The notes under the pieces: model-generated
Told to the model about the DNA's origin: nothing
The model's input: only the letters and a program-made list of their open reading frames with translations
The model's database searches: none
Made by a program: the position numbers and the translations under genes
In this document: positions 46,587-57,294 of the stretch, in pieces
Layout of the letters: every line of letters starts with the position of its first letter
How positions within the stretch are numbered: the stretch's first letter is position 1
NCBI RefSeq assembly: GCF_004346685.1
Contig: NZ_SMCO01000005.1
Coordinates: 62,001-126,000, forward strand
Reading direction: 5' to 3'
Origin: Sulfurirhabdus autotrophica
GTDB taxonomy: Bacteria > Pseudomonadota > Gammaproteobacteria > Burkholderiales > SMCO01
DNA length: 64,000 nt

Positions 46587-46751
46587 TACAGTTGTTTTTA
46601 AACATGAAACCAACTTTTCTTTACATCTGTTTTGATTTATGCCAATGTATCTTAATAAATAATCGTTTGCGCAATGCAAACCTGTACACCATAACCAGCC
46701 ATTTATTTCACCTTTGTCGCTTAATTATGATGCTTAAATTGGTATAACCAC

Positions 46752-49115
46752 ATGCCCAATGCCTCAATCCTGATAGTAGAAGATGAATCACAAGTAGCTG
46801 AGCATCTGAAGCTTCAACTCACCGATTGTGGCTATCATGTTTTGGCTATAGCCAATAATGGAAAACAAGCTATTGAACTCGCTAAAGAATACTCGCCTGA
46901 TCTCGTCCTGATGGACATTGTTTTGCCGGGAAAATTGGATGGTATCGAAACAGCCCTTACGATACTCAAGAACCTGGATGTCCCTGTTATTTATCTTACC
47001 GCTTATGCAGACGAAGCATTTTTTCAGCGGGCCAAAGTTACAAAACCCTATGCATACCTACTCAAACCCAGCTCGCTGCGGGAGATTCAGCTCACCATCG
47101 AAATTGCTTTGGAACGTCACAGAGAAGAAAAATACGCTAAAAACGCGTTAGCAGAATCGGTTGTATCTCACTCTATTGAACGTAGAAAAGCCAATCAGGA
47201 AACAATCAACCTACTTGAAAGAATTACCGATGCGTTTGTATCGCTTGACAACAACTGGCACTACACCTATGTCAATAAAAAAGCCGCCCAGATGTTCGGA
47301 AAGCAACAGAACGAGATGATCGGAAAACACATCTGGACGGAATTTCCGGACGGTGTCGACCAACCTTTTTACCACGCCTATCACGAAGCTGTTAAAACAC
47401 AGATTCCAATCCAGTTGGAGGAATATTATGCCCCTTGGGGGGGCTGGTATGAAAATCGTGTTTATCCGTCACCAGAAGGTTTAAGCATTTTTTTTCAAGA
47501 CATCACTACGCGAAAGCAAACTGAACAAAAATTACTGGAAAGCGAGCGCAAGTTTCGCTCGCTGGCTGAAAGTGCTGCTGTAGGTATTTTTATTTATCAA
47601 AACAATCAATTCAGATATGTGAACCCACGGGCGGAAACACTCAGTGGTTACACCCACAATGAATTATTACGTATTGGTTTTATGGATATCATCCACCCGG
47701 ACTTCCAAAATGATATAAAAATGCGCATGATCAAGCGCATGCAAGGCTTAGAAGCCCATACCGCAGGTTATGAAACAAAAATCATCACTAAACAGGGCAA
47801 TTCCAAGTGGCTATACATCACCACGGCCACCATCGAATATGAAGGAAAAATGGCTGGTCTCGGTACCGCTTATGACATTACCGAGCAAAAACAGGCAGAA
47901 CAAGCATTACAGGAGAATGAACGATACAACAGAATGTTGTTCGAGAGCTCGCCCATCGGTTTAGCGTTATGCAAACTGGATGGCACTTTGGTAGATATCA
48001 ACCAGGCTTTTGCAGACATTCTGGGGCGCAGCATCGAAGATACTTTGCGATTAACTTACTGGGCAATCACGCCAGAAAAATATGCGAATCAAGAACAAGA
48101 GCAACTGGTTTCACTCAATGAAACAGGCAAATATGGGCCTTATGAAAAAGAATACATTCACCAGGATGGTCATCTGGTGCCTGTTTTACTCTCCGGGTTA
48201 TATGTCGAAAAAGGTGGGGAACGCTTCATCTGGTCCAGCGTTGAAAACATTACCAAACGAAAGCAGGCCGAAAATGCGCTTAATGAACTGAATATCAAAC
48301 TGGAACAACGTGTTGCAGAACGCACTGCCGAGATTGAAACAGCTAATGCACTATTGCAGTTTTCAAAAGAAAGCATTCGCAAGTTAAATATCGAACTGAC
48401 AAAGCGCGCTGAAGATCTGGAGGCATCCAATCAGGAAATGGAAGCTTTCAGTTATTCCGTTTCCCACGACCTGCGTGCACCTCTACGTGCTGTCCAGGGT
48501 TTTGCTCAAGCGTTACTGGAAGACTACGGCACAAAGCTTGATGCAACGGGGCAAGATTTTGCACAACGGATTATTGACGCCTCAAGCCGAATGGATTTAT
48601 TGATTCAGGACTTGCTAGCATATAGCCGCCTGAGTCGCATTGAGCTTATTGCAAAACCCATCGACCTCGTTAACGTTGTGGCTGAGGCCATCTCTCAGAT
48701 ACAAATTCAAATAAAAGAAAGCCACGCGCAGATTTCAGTGATCAAACCTATGCCTGCCGCATTTGGCAACCGGCAGACTTTAGTACAAGTCATCGCAAAT
48801 CTACTGTCCAATGCAATCAAATTTGTTTCTCCCGGCACTTCCCCGCAAATACGAGTATGGGCAGAAACCCGCTACCCGAATATACGAATATGGATAGAAG
48901 ACAACGGCATAGGGTTGCCCGCTGAACACATGGGACGTATTTTCCAGGTTTTTGAGCGACTTCATGGGATAGAAACCTACCCAGGCACTGGCATCGGGCT
49001 TGCCATCGTTAAAAAAGGAATGGAACGTATGGGGGGCTCATCTGGTGTAGAATCTGAAGTTGGTAAGGGTAGTCTTTTTTGGCTCGAGCTACCAATAAAG
49101 GAGGAAGCACAATGA
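46752..49115 (+). CDS. Hybrid histidine kinase: REC-PAS-PAS-PAS-HisKA-HATPase
   Basis: 787 residues without membrane helices. An N-terminal receiver (about 4-120, DLVLMDIVLPG), three PAS domains (about 150-515, each ending in an ITxRKQTEQ-like linker), a coiled coil, HisKA with phospho-His in SYSVSHDLRAPLRAVQGFA, and an HATPase with N-box NLLSNAIKFV, WIEDNGIGLP and GTGIGLAIVKKGMERMGG. The kinase part is of the phytochrome-like type that pairs with Rcp1 regulators, the very family that follows. Overlaps the next gene by ATGA. Confidence 0.93.
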   Translation: MPNASILIVEDESQVAEHLKLQLTDCGYHVLAIANNGKQAIELAKEYSPDLVLMDIVLPGKLDGIETALTILKNLDVPVIYLTAYADEAFFQRAKVTKPYAYLLKPSSLREIQLTIEIALERHREEKYAKNALAESVVSHSIERRKANQETINLLERITDAFVSLDNNWHYTYVNKKAAQMFGKQQNEMIGKHIWTEFPDGVDQPFYHAYHEAVKTQIPIQLEEYYAPWGGWYENRVYPSPEGLSIFFQDITTRKQTEQKLLESERKFRSLAESAAVGIFIYQNNQFRYVNPRAETLSGYTHNELLRIGFMDIIHPDFQNDIKMRMIKRMQGLEAHTAGYETKIITKQGNSKWLYITTATIEYEGKMAGLGTAYDITEQKQAEQALQENERYNRMLFESSPIGLALCKLDGTLVDINQAFADILGRSIEDTLRLTYWAITPEKYANQEQEQLVSLNETGKYGPYEKEYIHQDGHLVPVLLSGLYVEKGGERFIWSSVENITKRKQAENALNELNIKLEQRVAERTAEIETANALLQFSKESIRKLNIELTKRAEDLEASNQEMEAFSYSVSHDLRAPLRAVQGFAQALLEDYGTKLDATGQDFAQRIIDASSRMDLLIQDLLAYSRLSRIELIAKPIDLVNVVAEAISQIQIQIKESHAQISVIKPMPAAFGNRQTLVQVIANLLSNAIKFVSPGTSPQIRVWAETRYPNIRIWIEDNGIGLPAEHMGRIFQVFERLHGIETYPGTGIGLAIVKKGMERMGGSSGVESEVGKGSLFWLELPIKEEAQ

Positions 49116-49573
49116 ATGTAGCCCTGCCAACCTTACTACTCGTAGAAGATGACCCTAACGATGTAATGCTTTTCCGCCGCGCCATGGATAAATCAAAAAT
49201 GGCCAATCCACTCCAGTTAGCAAAGGATGGCGAAGAAGCTGTCGCCTATCTTTCCGGTGAAGGCCTTTACGCAGACCGGAATACATACCCTTTACCTGCG
49301 ATTATGTTGCTGGACCTGAAATTACCCCGAAAGTCCGGCCTGGAAGTCCTGGAGTGGTTGCGTGATCAACCCGGCATTAATCGCTTGCCGGTGGTTGTCA
49401 TGACCTCTTCCAAAGAAAGCACTGACGTCGGTCGCGCTTATGATCTCGGAGCCAATTCTTACCTGGTCAAGCCCGTTTCATTCGAAACCCTGCTGGAAAT
49501 GGTTAAAGTGCTCGGACTATATTGGTTTATACTGAATGAAAAACCAGATATCTCATTGCGAACAATGGAATAG
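49112..49573 (+). CDS. Rcp1-like single-domain response regulator
   Basis: 153-residue receiver of the type that follows phytochrome-like kinases: LLVEDDPNDVMLFRRAM, phospho-acceptor Asp in MLLDLKLPRKSGLEVLEWLR, VVMTSS and YLVKPVSFE. AGGAGG stands before the ATG, which overlaps the kinase stop. The most likely partner is the kinase just upstream. Confidence 0.92.
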   Translation: MNVALPTLLLVEDDPNDVMLFRRAMDKSKMANPLQLAKDGEEAVAYLSGEGLYADRNTYPLPAIMLLDLKLPRKSGLEVLEWLRDQPGINRLPVVVMTSSKESTDVGRAYDLGANSYLVKPVSFETLLEMVKVLGLYWFILNEKPDISLRTME

Positions 49574-52067
49574 TTTCTTGGAAAAATCAAACCCCACTTT
49601 AAAATGTCTGCTGATCGACGACAATCCTGACGATCGAGCACTCGCCATTCGTGAATTGCAGCGTGAATTTGCAAATTTACAGACAGTGTCCGCTACAGAT
49701 ATGCAAAGCTTTCAACATCAGATAGCATTAAATGATCTCGACCTCATTATTACCGACTATCACCTCCAATGGAGTGACGGTTTAACCATTCTGCGAATGG
49801 TCAAAGAAACACTACCTAATTGCCCAGTCATCATGTTTACAGGTACCGGCAGCGAAGAAATCGCTGTTGAAGCAATGAAAATTGGCCTTGATGATTATGT
49901 GCTAAAATCCCCCAAACATTATGCCTTGCTCACCTCCAGAGCGCGTTCCATACTGGAAAGCCGAAATCAAAAAACCCTATTGAAAATTGCTAAAAACGAG
50001 TTAATGGAAAGTGAAACTCAACTCCGAACAATTATTGAATCAGAACCGGAGTGTGTCAAAATCATTGGGTCAAATGGCCGTCTTAAATTCATGAATGCCT
50101 CCGGCTTAGCCATGATCGATGCCGACTCTCTGGCACAAGTTGTCGGTCAACGTATGGATTCCCTGATCCTGCCAGAATACCAGAAGGCATTTAACGACTT
50201 AACCAAACGCGTTCTTGAGGGGCATAAAGGGCTGCTTGAATTTGAAATAACTGGATTGAAAGGTCGGCATCGATGGTTGGAAACCCATGCTGCGCCTCTT
50301 GTCAGCCCAACAACAGGCAACACTTCACTACTGGCTATCACGCGTGATATTACAGAGCAAAAACTGGCAAAAAGCTCGCAAGAAAGACTGAATTCAATCA
50401 TTAATAGTACGACAGACTTTATCGGTCTTGCAGACAATTCGGGGCATATGCTTTATTGGAATCAGGCTGGCCGTGATGTATTGGGTATCAGTGCTGATCA
50501 AGATATCTCTCAAACCAGCATTACAGATATACTCCCGTCATGGGCTGCAGAGATAGTGCTTAAGACCGGCATCCCAACTGCTTCAACAGAAGGCGCCTGG
50601 AGCGGCGAATATGCCATATTTGATAAAAAGGGCACAGAGATACCCGTATCTTCCGTCATCATCGGACACAAAAAAATAGATGGCTCCATTGATTACTTTT
50701 CCGCCATCATGCGGGACATCAGCGAACGCACTCAACACAAAGCCATGCTGGACTATCTGGCAAACCATGACACACTGACAGGATTACCTAATCGCGCACT
50801 GTTTGTTGAACACATTAAACAGGAACTCCTTGACACAACAAACAGCAGCAAACTGATGGCGGTGATATTCATTAATCTTGGACGTTTCAAAGCTATTAAC
50901 GATGCACTTGGACATGACATTGGGGACCGTTTGCTACAGGTTGTAGCAGAGCGACTAAACATGAATTTGCGTCATGTTGACAGTATAGGCCGCATCGGCG
51001 GTGATGAATTTGCATTGGTATTACCTTTTATTGATCGCGCCTCAGAAATTACAGGGATGGCTGAAAAATTTCTGCACCTGTTTGACCATGCTTTTGTCAT
51101 TGAAAATCACGAGCTCTTCCTGAATGTAAATATTGGTATTGCTTTGTACCCTAATGATGCAGATAAAGCAGAAGATCTGATACAACAAGCTGCAATTGCA
51201 ATGGGCCGAGCAAAAGAACTGGGTATAAAGAATTCATATCAATTTTTTTCTCCCGAAATGAATGCATCCGCCATGCAACGGTTATCACTGGACAATGCAC
51301 TGCATCATGCGCTGGAAAGAAATGAATTCCTGCTTTTTTATCAGCCTCAAATAGATATCAGCAAGGGAACCATTGTCGGCATGGAAGCACTCATTCGATG
51401 GCAGCACCCGGAACATGGTTTGATTTCCCCGCTCAATTTTATTCCCCTGGCTGAAGAAACCGGATTGATTATTGAAATAGGCGAATGGGTAGTGCGTACC
51501 GCCTGCCTGCAAAATAAAGCCTGGCAAGATATGGGGTTACCCCATGTTCAGGTATCCGTCAATCTATCCGGCTTTCAGTTCACGCCAAATCTGGCACCCA
51601 GCATTTTGGCAATTCTGAAAGAATCTCGTCTCGATCCTCGCTATCTTGAGTTGGAAATCACTGAAAGCACTTTGATGCAGAATACAGAAGCTACACTGTC
51701 TACAATCAAACTGTTAAATGACGCTGGACTGAACTTTGCTATCGATGATTTTGGTACAGGATATTCAAGCTTGAGCTACCTGAAACGTTTTCCTATCAGC
51801 ACTTTGAAGATAGATCAATCATTTGTGCGTGATGTCACTACAGATCCCAGCGATGCCGCCCTCACAGGAGCGATCATTGCAATGGCACACAGTTTAAATA
51901 TTAATATTATTGCGGAAGGTGTTGAAACAATAGAGCAAATAGATTTTTTAACCAGACACCATTGCAATACAATGCAAGGTTACTATTTCAGCAAACCATT
52001 ACCTGCCGAGCAATTTTCACGTTTACTGGCCGAAGGCATTTCGCAAAAACAAATTCATACCCACTAA
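49536..52067 (+). CDS. REC-PAS-PAS-GGDEF-EAL c-di-GMP signalling protein
   Basis: 843 residues: a receiver (about 22-140, LIITDYHLQWSDG), two PAS domains (about 160-390), a GGDEF domain with the catalytic RIGGDEFALVLP and an EAL domain with GMEALIRWQHP and DDFGTGYSSLSYLKRFP, so both active sites look intact. ATG 49536 lies inside the preceding gene with no clear ribosome binding site; TTG 49578 is an alternative start. It is the third gene of the cassette and probably its output. Confidence 0.92.
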   Translation: MKNQISHCEQWNSFLEKSNPTLKCLLIDDNPDDRALAIRELQREFANLQTVSATDMQSFQHQIALNDLDLIITDYHLQWSDGLTILRMVKETLPNCPVIMFTGTGSEEIAVEAMKIGLDDYVLKSPKHYALLTSRARSILESRNQKTLLKIAKNELMESETQLRTIIESEPECVKIIGSNGRLKFMNASGLAMIDADSLAQVVGQRMDSLILPEYQKAFNDLTKRVLEGHKGLLEFEITGLKGRHRWLETHAAPLVSPTTGNTSLLAITRDITEQKLAKSSQERLNSIINSTTDFIGLADNSGHMLYWNQAGRDVLGISADQDISQTSITDILPSWAAEIVLKTGIPTASTEGAWSGEYAIFDKKGTEIPVSSVIIGHKKIDGSIDYFSAIMRDISERTQHKAMLDYLANHDTLTGLPNRALFVEHIKQELLDTTNSSKLMAVIFINLGRFKAINDALGHDIGDRLLQVVAERLNMNLRHVDSIGRIGGDEFALVLPFIDRASEITGMAEKFLHLFDHAFVIENHELFLNVNIGIALYPNDADKAEDLIQQAAIAMGRAKELGIKNSYQFFSPEMNASAMQRLSLDNALHHALERNEFLLFYQPQIDISKGTIVGMEALIRWQHPEHGLISPLNFIPLAEETGLIIEIGEWVVRTACLQNKAWQDMGLPHVQVSVNLSGFQFTPNLAPSILAILKESRLDPRYLELEITESTLMQNTEATLSTIKLLNDAGLNFAIDDFGTGYSSLSYLKRFPISTLKIDQSFVRDVTTDPSDAALTGAIIAMAHSLNINIIAEGVETIEQIDFLTRHHCNTMQGYYFSKPLPAEQFSRLLAEGISQKQIHTH

Positions 52068-52263
52068 GACCTTAATCTTGTAAACACCGATTAAGCTAAC
52101 TAAATATCAAAGTTTTTTGATCTCAAATTCGTCTACGCATACAATATGGTAAATGGCAGGAGCCGGAACTCACTTTGGTAACGCATCATATATTGGTGTT
52201 TTGCCCAACCAGTTACCACGCCGGATCTTCAATACGTTCAATTCCAGAAAAAAATAAATGTAA

Positions 52264-53058
52264 ATGCGACAATATCTCGACTTAATGCAACATGTGCTTT
52301 CTAACGGTCACATAAAAAGCGACCGAACTGGTACAGGAACAGTCAGCGTTTTTGGTTACCAGATGCGCTACGACCTGGCTCAAGGATTTCCACTGGTCAC
52401 CACCAAAAAATGCCACTTACGTTCAATCATTCATGAATTGTTATGGTTTTTGAAGGGCGATACCAACATCCAGTATCTGAAAGACAACAAAGTCACCATT
52501 TGGGACGAATGGGCTGACGATAAGGGTGACTTAGGCCCGGTTTATGGGTATCAATGGCGTTCATGGCCTACACCGGATGGCCGCCACATTGATCAGATAT
52601 CGCAAGTCATAGAGCAAATTAAAAGCACACCGGACTCTCGCCGCCTGATTGTTTCCGCCTGGAATGTCGGAGAAATCGAGAAAATGAAATTGCCGCCGTG
52701 CCACGCTTTTTTCCAGTTCTATGTGGCTGATGGCAAGCTTTCTTGTCAGTTGTATCAGCGCAGTGCCGATATTTTTCTGGGCGTACCTTTCAATATTGCT
52801 TCTTACGCATTACTGACCATGATGGTGGCACAAGTATGCAACCTCAAACTGGGAGATTTTGTGCATACACTGGGAGATGCGCATTTGTATATGAACCATA
52901 TGAATCAGACCCGCGAGCAGCTCTCCCGGGAACTACGCCCTTTGCCTTCAATGAAGCTTAACCCTGAAGTCAAAAACATTTTCGACTTTAAATTTGAAGA
53001 CTTTACGCTTGTAGGTTATGACCCTCATCCAGCCATTAAAGCACCCGTAGCCGTATGA
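52264..53058 (+). CDS. thyA: Thymidylate synthase
   Basis: Makes dTMP from dUMP with methylene-THF. 264 residues, the E. coli length, with the catalytic Cys in [12 protein letters not shown] and the folate/dUMP stretches [20 protein letters not shown] and [11 protein letters not shown]-like start. The stop overlaps the folA start by ATGA. Confidence 0.98.
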   Translation: MRQYLDLMQHVLSNGHIKSDRTGTGTVSVFGYQMRYDLAQGFPLVTTKKCHLRSIIHELLWFLKGDTNIQYLKDNKVTIWDEWADDKGDLGPVYGYQWRSWPTPDGRHIDQISQVIEQIKSTPDSRRLIVSAWNVGEIEKMKLPPCHAFFQFYVADGKLSCQLYQRSADIFLGVPFNIASYALLTMMVAQVCNLKLGDFVHTLGDAHLYMNHMNQTREQLSRELRPLPSMKLNPEVKNIFDFKFEDFTLVGYDPHPAIKAPVAV

Positions 53059-53555
53059 GCAAACCACGCATATCCATTATCGCTGCCTTGGCGAAAAATC
53101 GCACCATAGGCATAAATAACTCACTGCCATGGCGAATTCCCGGTGAGTTGAAGTACTTTAAAACAGTTACCATGGGTCACCATATTCTCATGGGGCGCAA
53201 AACGTTTGAATCCATCGGAAAGCCGCTACCTGGCCGCACTACTGTTATCATCACCCGCAACACGGCTTACCGTATTCCAGATTGCATCGTAACGAACACC
53301 CTTGATGCTGCCATTGCGGCAGGTGAGGAAGATGACGAAATTTTCTTTGTAGGCGGTGCAGAATTGTATGCTCAAGCGCTCCCGCTTGCAGATCGCTTAT
53401 ACCTCACCGAAATCCAGAAAGAATTTGCAGGGGATGCGCATTTCCCCTCATTTGACATCAACCAGTGGCATGAAATAAAACGTGAGAAACATTTACCCAC
53501 CGAACCCGATGGGCTTGAGTATCATTTTGTTATATACGAAAGAAACAAACTTTAA
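53055..53555 (+). CDS. folA: Dihydrofolate reductase
   Basis: Regenerates THF consumed by Thy[22 protein letters not shown] at the start, [37 protein letters not shown] and YLTEIQ. 166 residues. The thyA-folA overlap is the classical coupling. Confidence 0.97.
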   Translation: MSKPRISIIAALAKNRTIGINNSLPWRIPGELKYFKTVTMGHHILMGRKTFESIGKPLPGRTTVIITRNTAYRIPDCIVTNTLDAAIAAGEEDDEIFFVGGAELYAQALPLADRLYLTEIQKEFAGDAHFPSFDINQWHEIKREKHLPTEPDGLEYHFVIYERNKL

Positions 53556-53582
53556 ATTCAATTTGCAACCAAGGGAGTCACG

Positions 53583-54407
53583 ATGAAAAGCAACCGATTG
53601 CAACAGTGCCTGTTTGCGCTATTAACCTTAACAATGTCCACTTTTGCTGTCGCAAGCAATACCGAACTGACATGGTATGGCCATGCCGCTTTCAAAATCA
53701 AAACACCGTCAGGCAAAACGATTTTGATTGACCCATGGATTACCAACCCAGCAAACAAAAACGGCAAAGATGATCTTGCAAAAATTGACAAAGCCGACCT
53801 GATCCTCGTTACCCACGGTCATTCTGATCATGTGGGCAACAGTGCGGAAATTGCGAAAAAGACCGGTGCCAAACTGGTGACCACATTTGACCTGGGCAAA
53901 GCCTTAACCCAATACGGCGGATACCCTAAAGAACAAATGGGATTTGATACTCAGGGCAATTTTGGCGGCGAACTCACATTACTGGATGGCGAAGTAAAAA
54001 TTGCCTTTATCCCGGCCGTGCACAGTTCCAGCGTTGTTGCACCTGAAGGCAGCGCCGATAAAGATTTACATGATGGCGGCAATCCTGGCGGATTCCTGAT
54101 TACCATCAAAGGTGGCCCAAGCATTTACCATACCGGTGATACCGATGTATTTGGCGATATGGCTTTGATTCCTCAGTTTCACAAAGTAGACATCATGCTG
54201 GCCTGCATTGGTGACCATTTTACAATGGGCCCAGATCGTGCAGCAGAAGCCGCAAAATTGGTAAAGCCAGGCATGATTATCCCTATGCATTTTGGCACCT
54301 TCCCCGTATTGACAGGCACCCCGGACGCATTATCCAGCGCGCTCAAGAAACGTGGTGTAAGAAGCAAGCTGCGAACCATGAACATCGGTGAAACTATCAA
54401 GTTATAG
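53583..54407 (+). CDS. Exported UPF0173 metallo-hydrolase (MBL fold)
   Basis: Beta-lactamase-fold hydrolase. Metal ligands in VTHGHSDHVGN, IPAVHSSS, YHTGDTDVFG and PMHFGTFP. Unlike the usual cytoplasmic UPF0173 proteins, it carries a signal peptide (about 1-25, ending FAVAS), so it should act in the periplasm. 274 residues. Substrate unknown. Located 27 bases after folA. Confidence 0.88.
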   Translation: MKSNRLQQCLFALLTLTMSTFAVASNTELTWYGHAAFKIKTPSGKTILIDPWITNPANKNGKDDLAKIDKADLILVTHGHSDHVGNSAEIAKKTGAKLVTTFDLGKALTQYGGYPKEQMGFDTQGNFGGELTLLDGEVKIAFIPAVHSSSVVAPEGSADKDLHDGGNPGGFLITIKGGPSIYHTGDTDVFGDMALIPQFHKVDIMLACIGDHFTMGPDRAAEAAKLVKPGMIIPMHFGTFPVLTGTPDALSSALKKRGVRSKLRTMNIGETIKL

Positions 54408-54426
54408 CAGAAAACAAGAAAGCATA

Positions 54427-54816
54427 ATGAAAAAATTCCGCCAGTTAATACTTGTAGCCTTGCTTCCCCTGACCGGATGCAGTTCAACAGCCCTCCTGCT
54501 TGCTGGCGGGGCGGGTGTATTATTTTATGCAAAAGATGGCATAGTCTGGCGAACAGACAGCGAGCAGCTAAACAAAGAAACGTTTCGTATTACTGTTCGA
54601 AAAAACACCTTTCCTTATAACAATGGTGAAGGAGAGGCTGCAATCATATTTAAGCGGCGTGCTGAAGATATTACCTACGAACACGAATGTAACAGTTACA
54701 CCACCCTCTCATACACAGAATCCCTGGATTCAACCTCGCTTGTTAACCAGCGCATTTATGAAGGGGTAATCCGGTGTAACAAACCGCCACAGCAAAGCGC
54801 CCAAACTTTACCCTAG
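54427..54816 (+). CDS. Small lipoprotein
   Basis: 129 residues with a signal peptide and lipobox LTGC (MKKFRQLILVALLPLTGCSS). The mature part holds two cysteines (HECNSYT and VIRCNKPP) that could form a disulfide. Family not recognised. The ATG at 54427 follows AAGAAAG; the longer frame would start inside the preceding gene. Confidence 0.75.
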   Translation: MKKFRQLILVALLPLTGCSSTALLLAGGAGVLFYAKDGIVWRTDSEQLNKETFRITVRKNTFPYNNGEGEAAIIFKRRAEDITYEHECNSYTTLSYTESLDSTSLVNQRIYEGVIRCNKPPQQSAQTLP

Positions 54817-54889
54817 CCCCACGTAACGCATCTTGATTTAGTTTTGATTTAACTTGGTTAAGTACCCAACTGACAATCAAATGGCAGGC

Positions 54890-54922
54890 AAAAAAAATGG
54901 TGGAATTCTCCACCATTTTTTT
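54890..54922. terminator. Bidirectional terminator between convergent genes
   Basis: ATGGTGGA and TCCACCAT around ATTC, flanked by A and T runs of seven or eight bases, so it works in both directions. Confidence 0.9.
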
Positions 54923-54944
54923 ACAATCTAACAATCTTTCCCTA

Positions 54945-57191
54945 TTAATCCTGTCTGACACAATCCACATAATAACGTTTCTTGCCATTCATGCCTTCCT
55001 GAACCAGACCGTGAATATCCGTTTCGAAACCAGGAAATTGCTCATTAAAGTTACGGGCAAACTTGAGATAACGAACGATCGTCTCATTAAAACGTTCGCC
55101 AGGAATCAACAGTGGAATACCCGGAGGATAGGGCGTTAACAATACGCTGGTTACTCGTCCGGTCAAATCATCTATCTCAACACGATCAATTTCACGGTGA
55201 GCCATGCGAGAAAACGCGTCTGTCGGCTTCATCGCCGGCACCATATCAGACAAATACATCTCGGTGGTTAATCGGGCAATATCATTAGTTTTGTAAATAT
55301 CGTGGATACTGTCGCTTAACTCTTTCAATCCTACACGTTCATAGCGAGGATGTTTAGCCACAAAAGCAGGTAAAACCCGCCATAGCGGCTGATTTCGATC
55401 ATAATCATCCTTGAACTGCTGCAGTGCAGTCAACATCGTATTCCAGCGGCCTTTGGTAATACCGATGGTAAACATGATGAAAAATGAATAAAGACCGGTT
55501 TTTTCTACAATCACACCATGCTCAGCCAGATATTTGGTAACAATAGCTGCCGGAATACCTGAATCAGCAAAATCCCCATCTACATCCAGACCTGGTGTGA
55601 TAACAGTCGATTTAATCGGGTCCAGCATATTGAATCCGGGGGCAAGCTTACCAAATCCATGCCAACGATCACCCTCGTGTAACATCCAGTCATCCCGCTC
55701 TCCAATACCCTCTTCGGAGAGATGGTCAGGACCCCATACTTTAAACCACCAGGAACCATCAAACTCTGCTTCTACCTTGCGCATGGCTCGGCGGAAGTTC
55801 AGTGCTTCCAGAATAGACTCTTCCACCAAGGCGGTACCGCCAGGGGGTTCCATCATGGCTGCGGCCACATCGCAAGACGCAATAATCGCGTATTGCGGGC
55901 TGGTAGAGGTATGCATCAGGAAAGCTTCGTTGAAAACATCTCTGTCAAACTGCATGGTTTCAGAGTCTTGCACCAGAATTTGAGAAGCTTGAGATAATCC
56001 TGCAAGCATCTTGTGGGTAGACTGTGTCGCAAAAATTGTGGATTCTTTAGTACGCGGACGATCCTTTCCAATCGCGTGCATATTTTTATAATAGTCATGG
56101 AATGTGGCATGGGGTAACCAGGCTTCATCAAAATGCAGCGTGTCTATCTTGCCATCCAGCATTTCCTTCAGTGTTTCCACGTTATACAGCACGCCATCAT
56201 AAGTACTTTGGGTAATGGTCAATACTCGTGGCGGGCGCGTGCAATCACGGGCGAAAGGGTTGGCTGCAATTTTCTTCTGAATGTTTTCCCACTTGAATTC
56301 ATCCAGAGATATTGGCCCGATAATGCCGTAATGATTCCGTGTAGGCGTCAGGAAAACAGGTACTGCACCTGTCATAATGATCGCGTGCAAAATGGATTTA
56401 TGGCAGTTACGGTCAACCACCACGATATCGCCGGGTGCCACCGTAGAATGCCAGACTATTTTGTTGGACGTGGAAGTACCATTGGTAACAAAATACAAAT
56501 GGTCCGCATTGAAAATACGGGCAGCATTTCGCTCACTGGCTGCAACCGGGCCGGTATGATCCAGCAACTGACCCAGTTCATCCACAGCATTACATACGTC
56601 TGCGCGTAACATGTTTTCACCAAAAAACTGGTGAAACATTTGCCCGACCGGGCTTTTCAAAAATGCTACACCGCCTGAATGACCAGGACAATGCCAGGAA
56701 TAAGATCCGTCAGCTGCATAATGAGTCAACGCTCTGAAGAAAGGGGGCGCCAGTGAATCCAGATACGTCTTGGCTTCTCTTACCACGTATCGTGCAATGA
56801 ACTCAGGCGTATCTTCAAACATGTGAATGAAGCCATGCAACTCTTTCAATACATCATTGGGGATATGGCGTGAAGTTCGCGTCTCACCATACAAAAAGAT
56901 AGGAATTTCAGCGTTACGAAAACGAATTTCTTCCACGAAGGCACGAATTTGCGCGACCGCCTGCTCAGCAAGTTCGGGGGTTGAAAACTCCTCATCGTCT
57001 ATCGATAGTATAAACGTGGAAGCCCGACTCTGCTGCTGCGCAAACGAAGTCAAGTCGCCGTAACTGGTGGCGCCCAAAATTTCCATACCTTCGTCTTCGA
57101 GCGCTTTGGCCAACACACGAATACCAATTCCGCTTGCATTTTCGGAGCGGAAGTCCTCATCGATAATCACGACGGGAAAACGAAATTTCAT
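54945..57191 (-). CDS. Orn/Lys/Arg decarboxylase (PLP fold I)
   Basis: 748-residue PLP decarboxylase of the bacterial arginine/lysine/ornithine class: N-terminal response-regulator-like wing domain (VVIIDEDFRSENASGIGIRV), catalytic region SWHCPGHSGGVAFLKSP, the Asp in LHFDEAWLPHA and the PLP-lysine in QSTHKMLAGLSQAS. Substrate choice cannot be read with certainty. The family supplies polyamines or acid resistance. It lies about 100 bases downstream of dcd, a betaproteobacterial order. Confidence 0.9.
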   Translation of the reverse strand: MKFRFPVVIIDEDFRSENASGIGIRVLAKALEDEGMEILGATSYGDLTSFAQQQSRASTFILSIDDEEFSTPELAEQAVAQIRAFVEEIRFRNAEIPIFLYGETRTSRHIPNDVLKELHGFIHMFEDTPEFIARYVVREAKTYLDSLAPPFFRALTHYAADGSYSWHCPGHSGGVAFLKSPVGQMFHQFFGENMLRADVCNAVDELGQLLDHTGPVAASERNAARIFNADHLYFVTNGTSTSNKIVWHSTVAPGDIVVVDRNCHKSILHAIIMTGAVPVFLTPTRNHYGIIGPISLDEFKWENIQKKIAANPFARDCTRPPRVLTITQSTYDGVLYNVETLKEMLDGKIDTLHFDEAWLPHATFHDYYKNMHAIGKDRPRTKESTIFATQSTHKMLAGLSQASQILVQDSETMQFDRDVFNEAFLMHTSTSPQYAIIASCDVAAAMMEPPGGTALVEESILEALNFRRAMRKVEAEFDGSWWFKVWGPDHLSEEGIGERDDWMLHEGDRWHGFGKLAPGFNMLDPIKSTVITPGLDVDGDFADSGIPAAIVTKYLAEHGVIVEKTGLYSFFIMFTIGITKGRWNTMLTALQQFKDDYDRNQPLWRVLPAFVAKHPRYERVGLKELSDSIHDIYKTNDIARLTTEMYLSDMVPAMKPTDAFSRMAHREIDRVEIDDLTGRVTSVLLTPYPPGIPLLIPGERFNETIVRYLKFARNFNEQFPGFETDIHGLVQEGMNGKKRYYVDCVRQD

Positions 57192-57294
57192 GCCTTATTC
57201 CTATTCAACTTTGTATTATTCAACTTCATGCAATAACGCGACAAAAGTTCATTAGCCATCACATTACACGCTTTATATCAGCACTCAATACATT

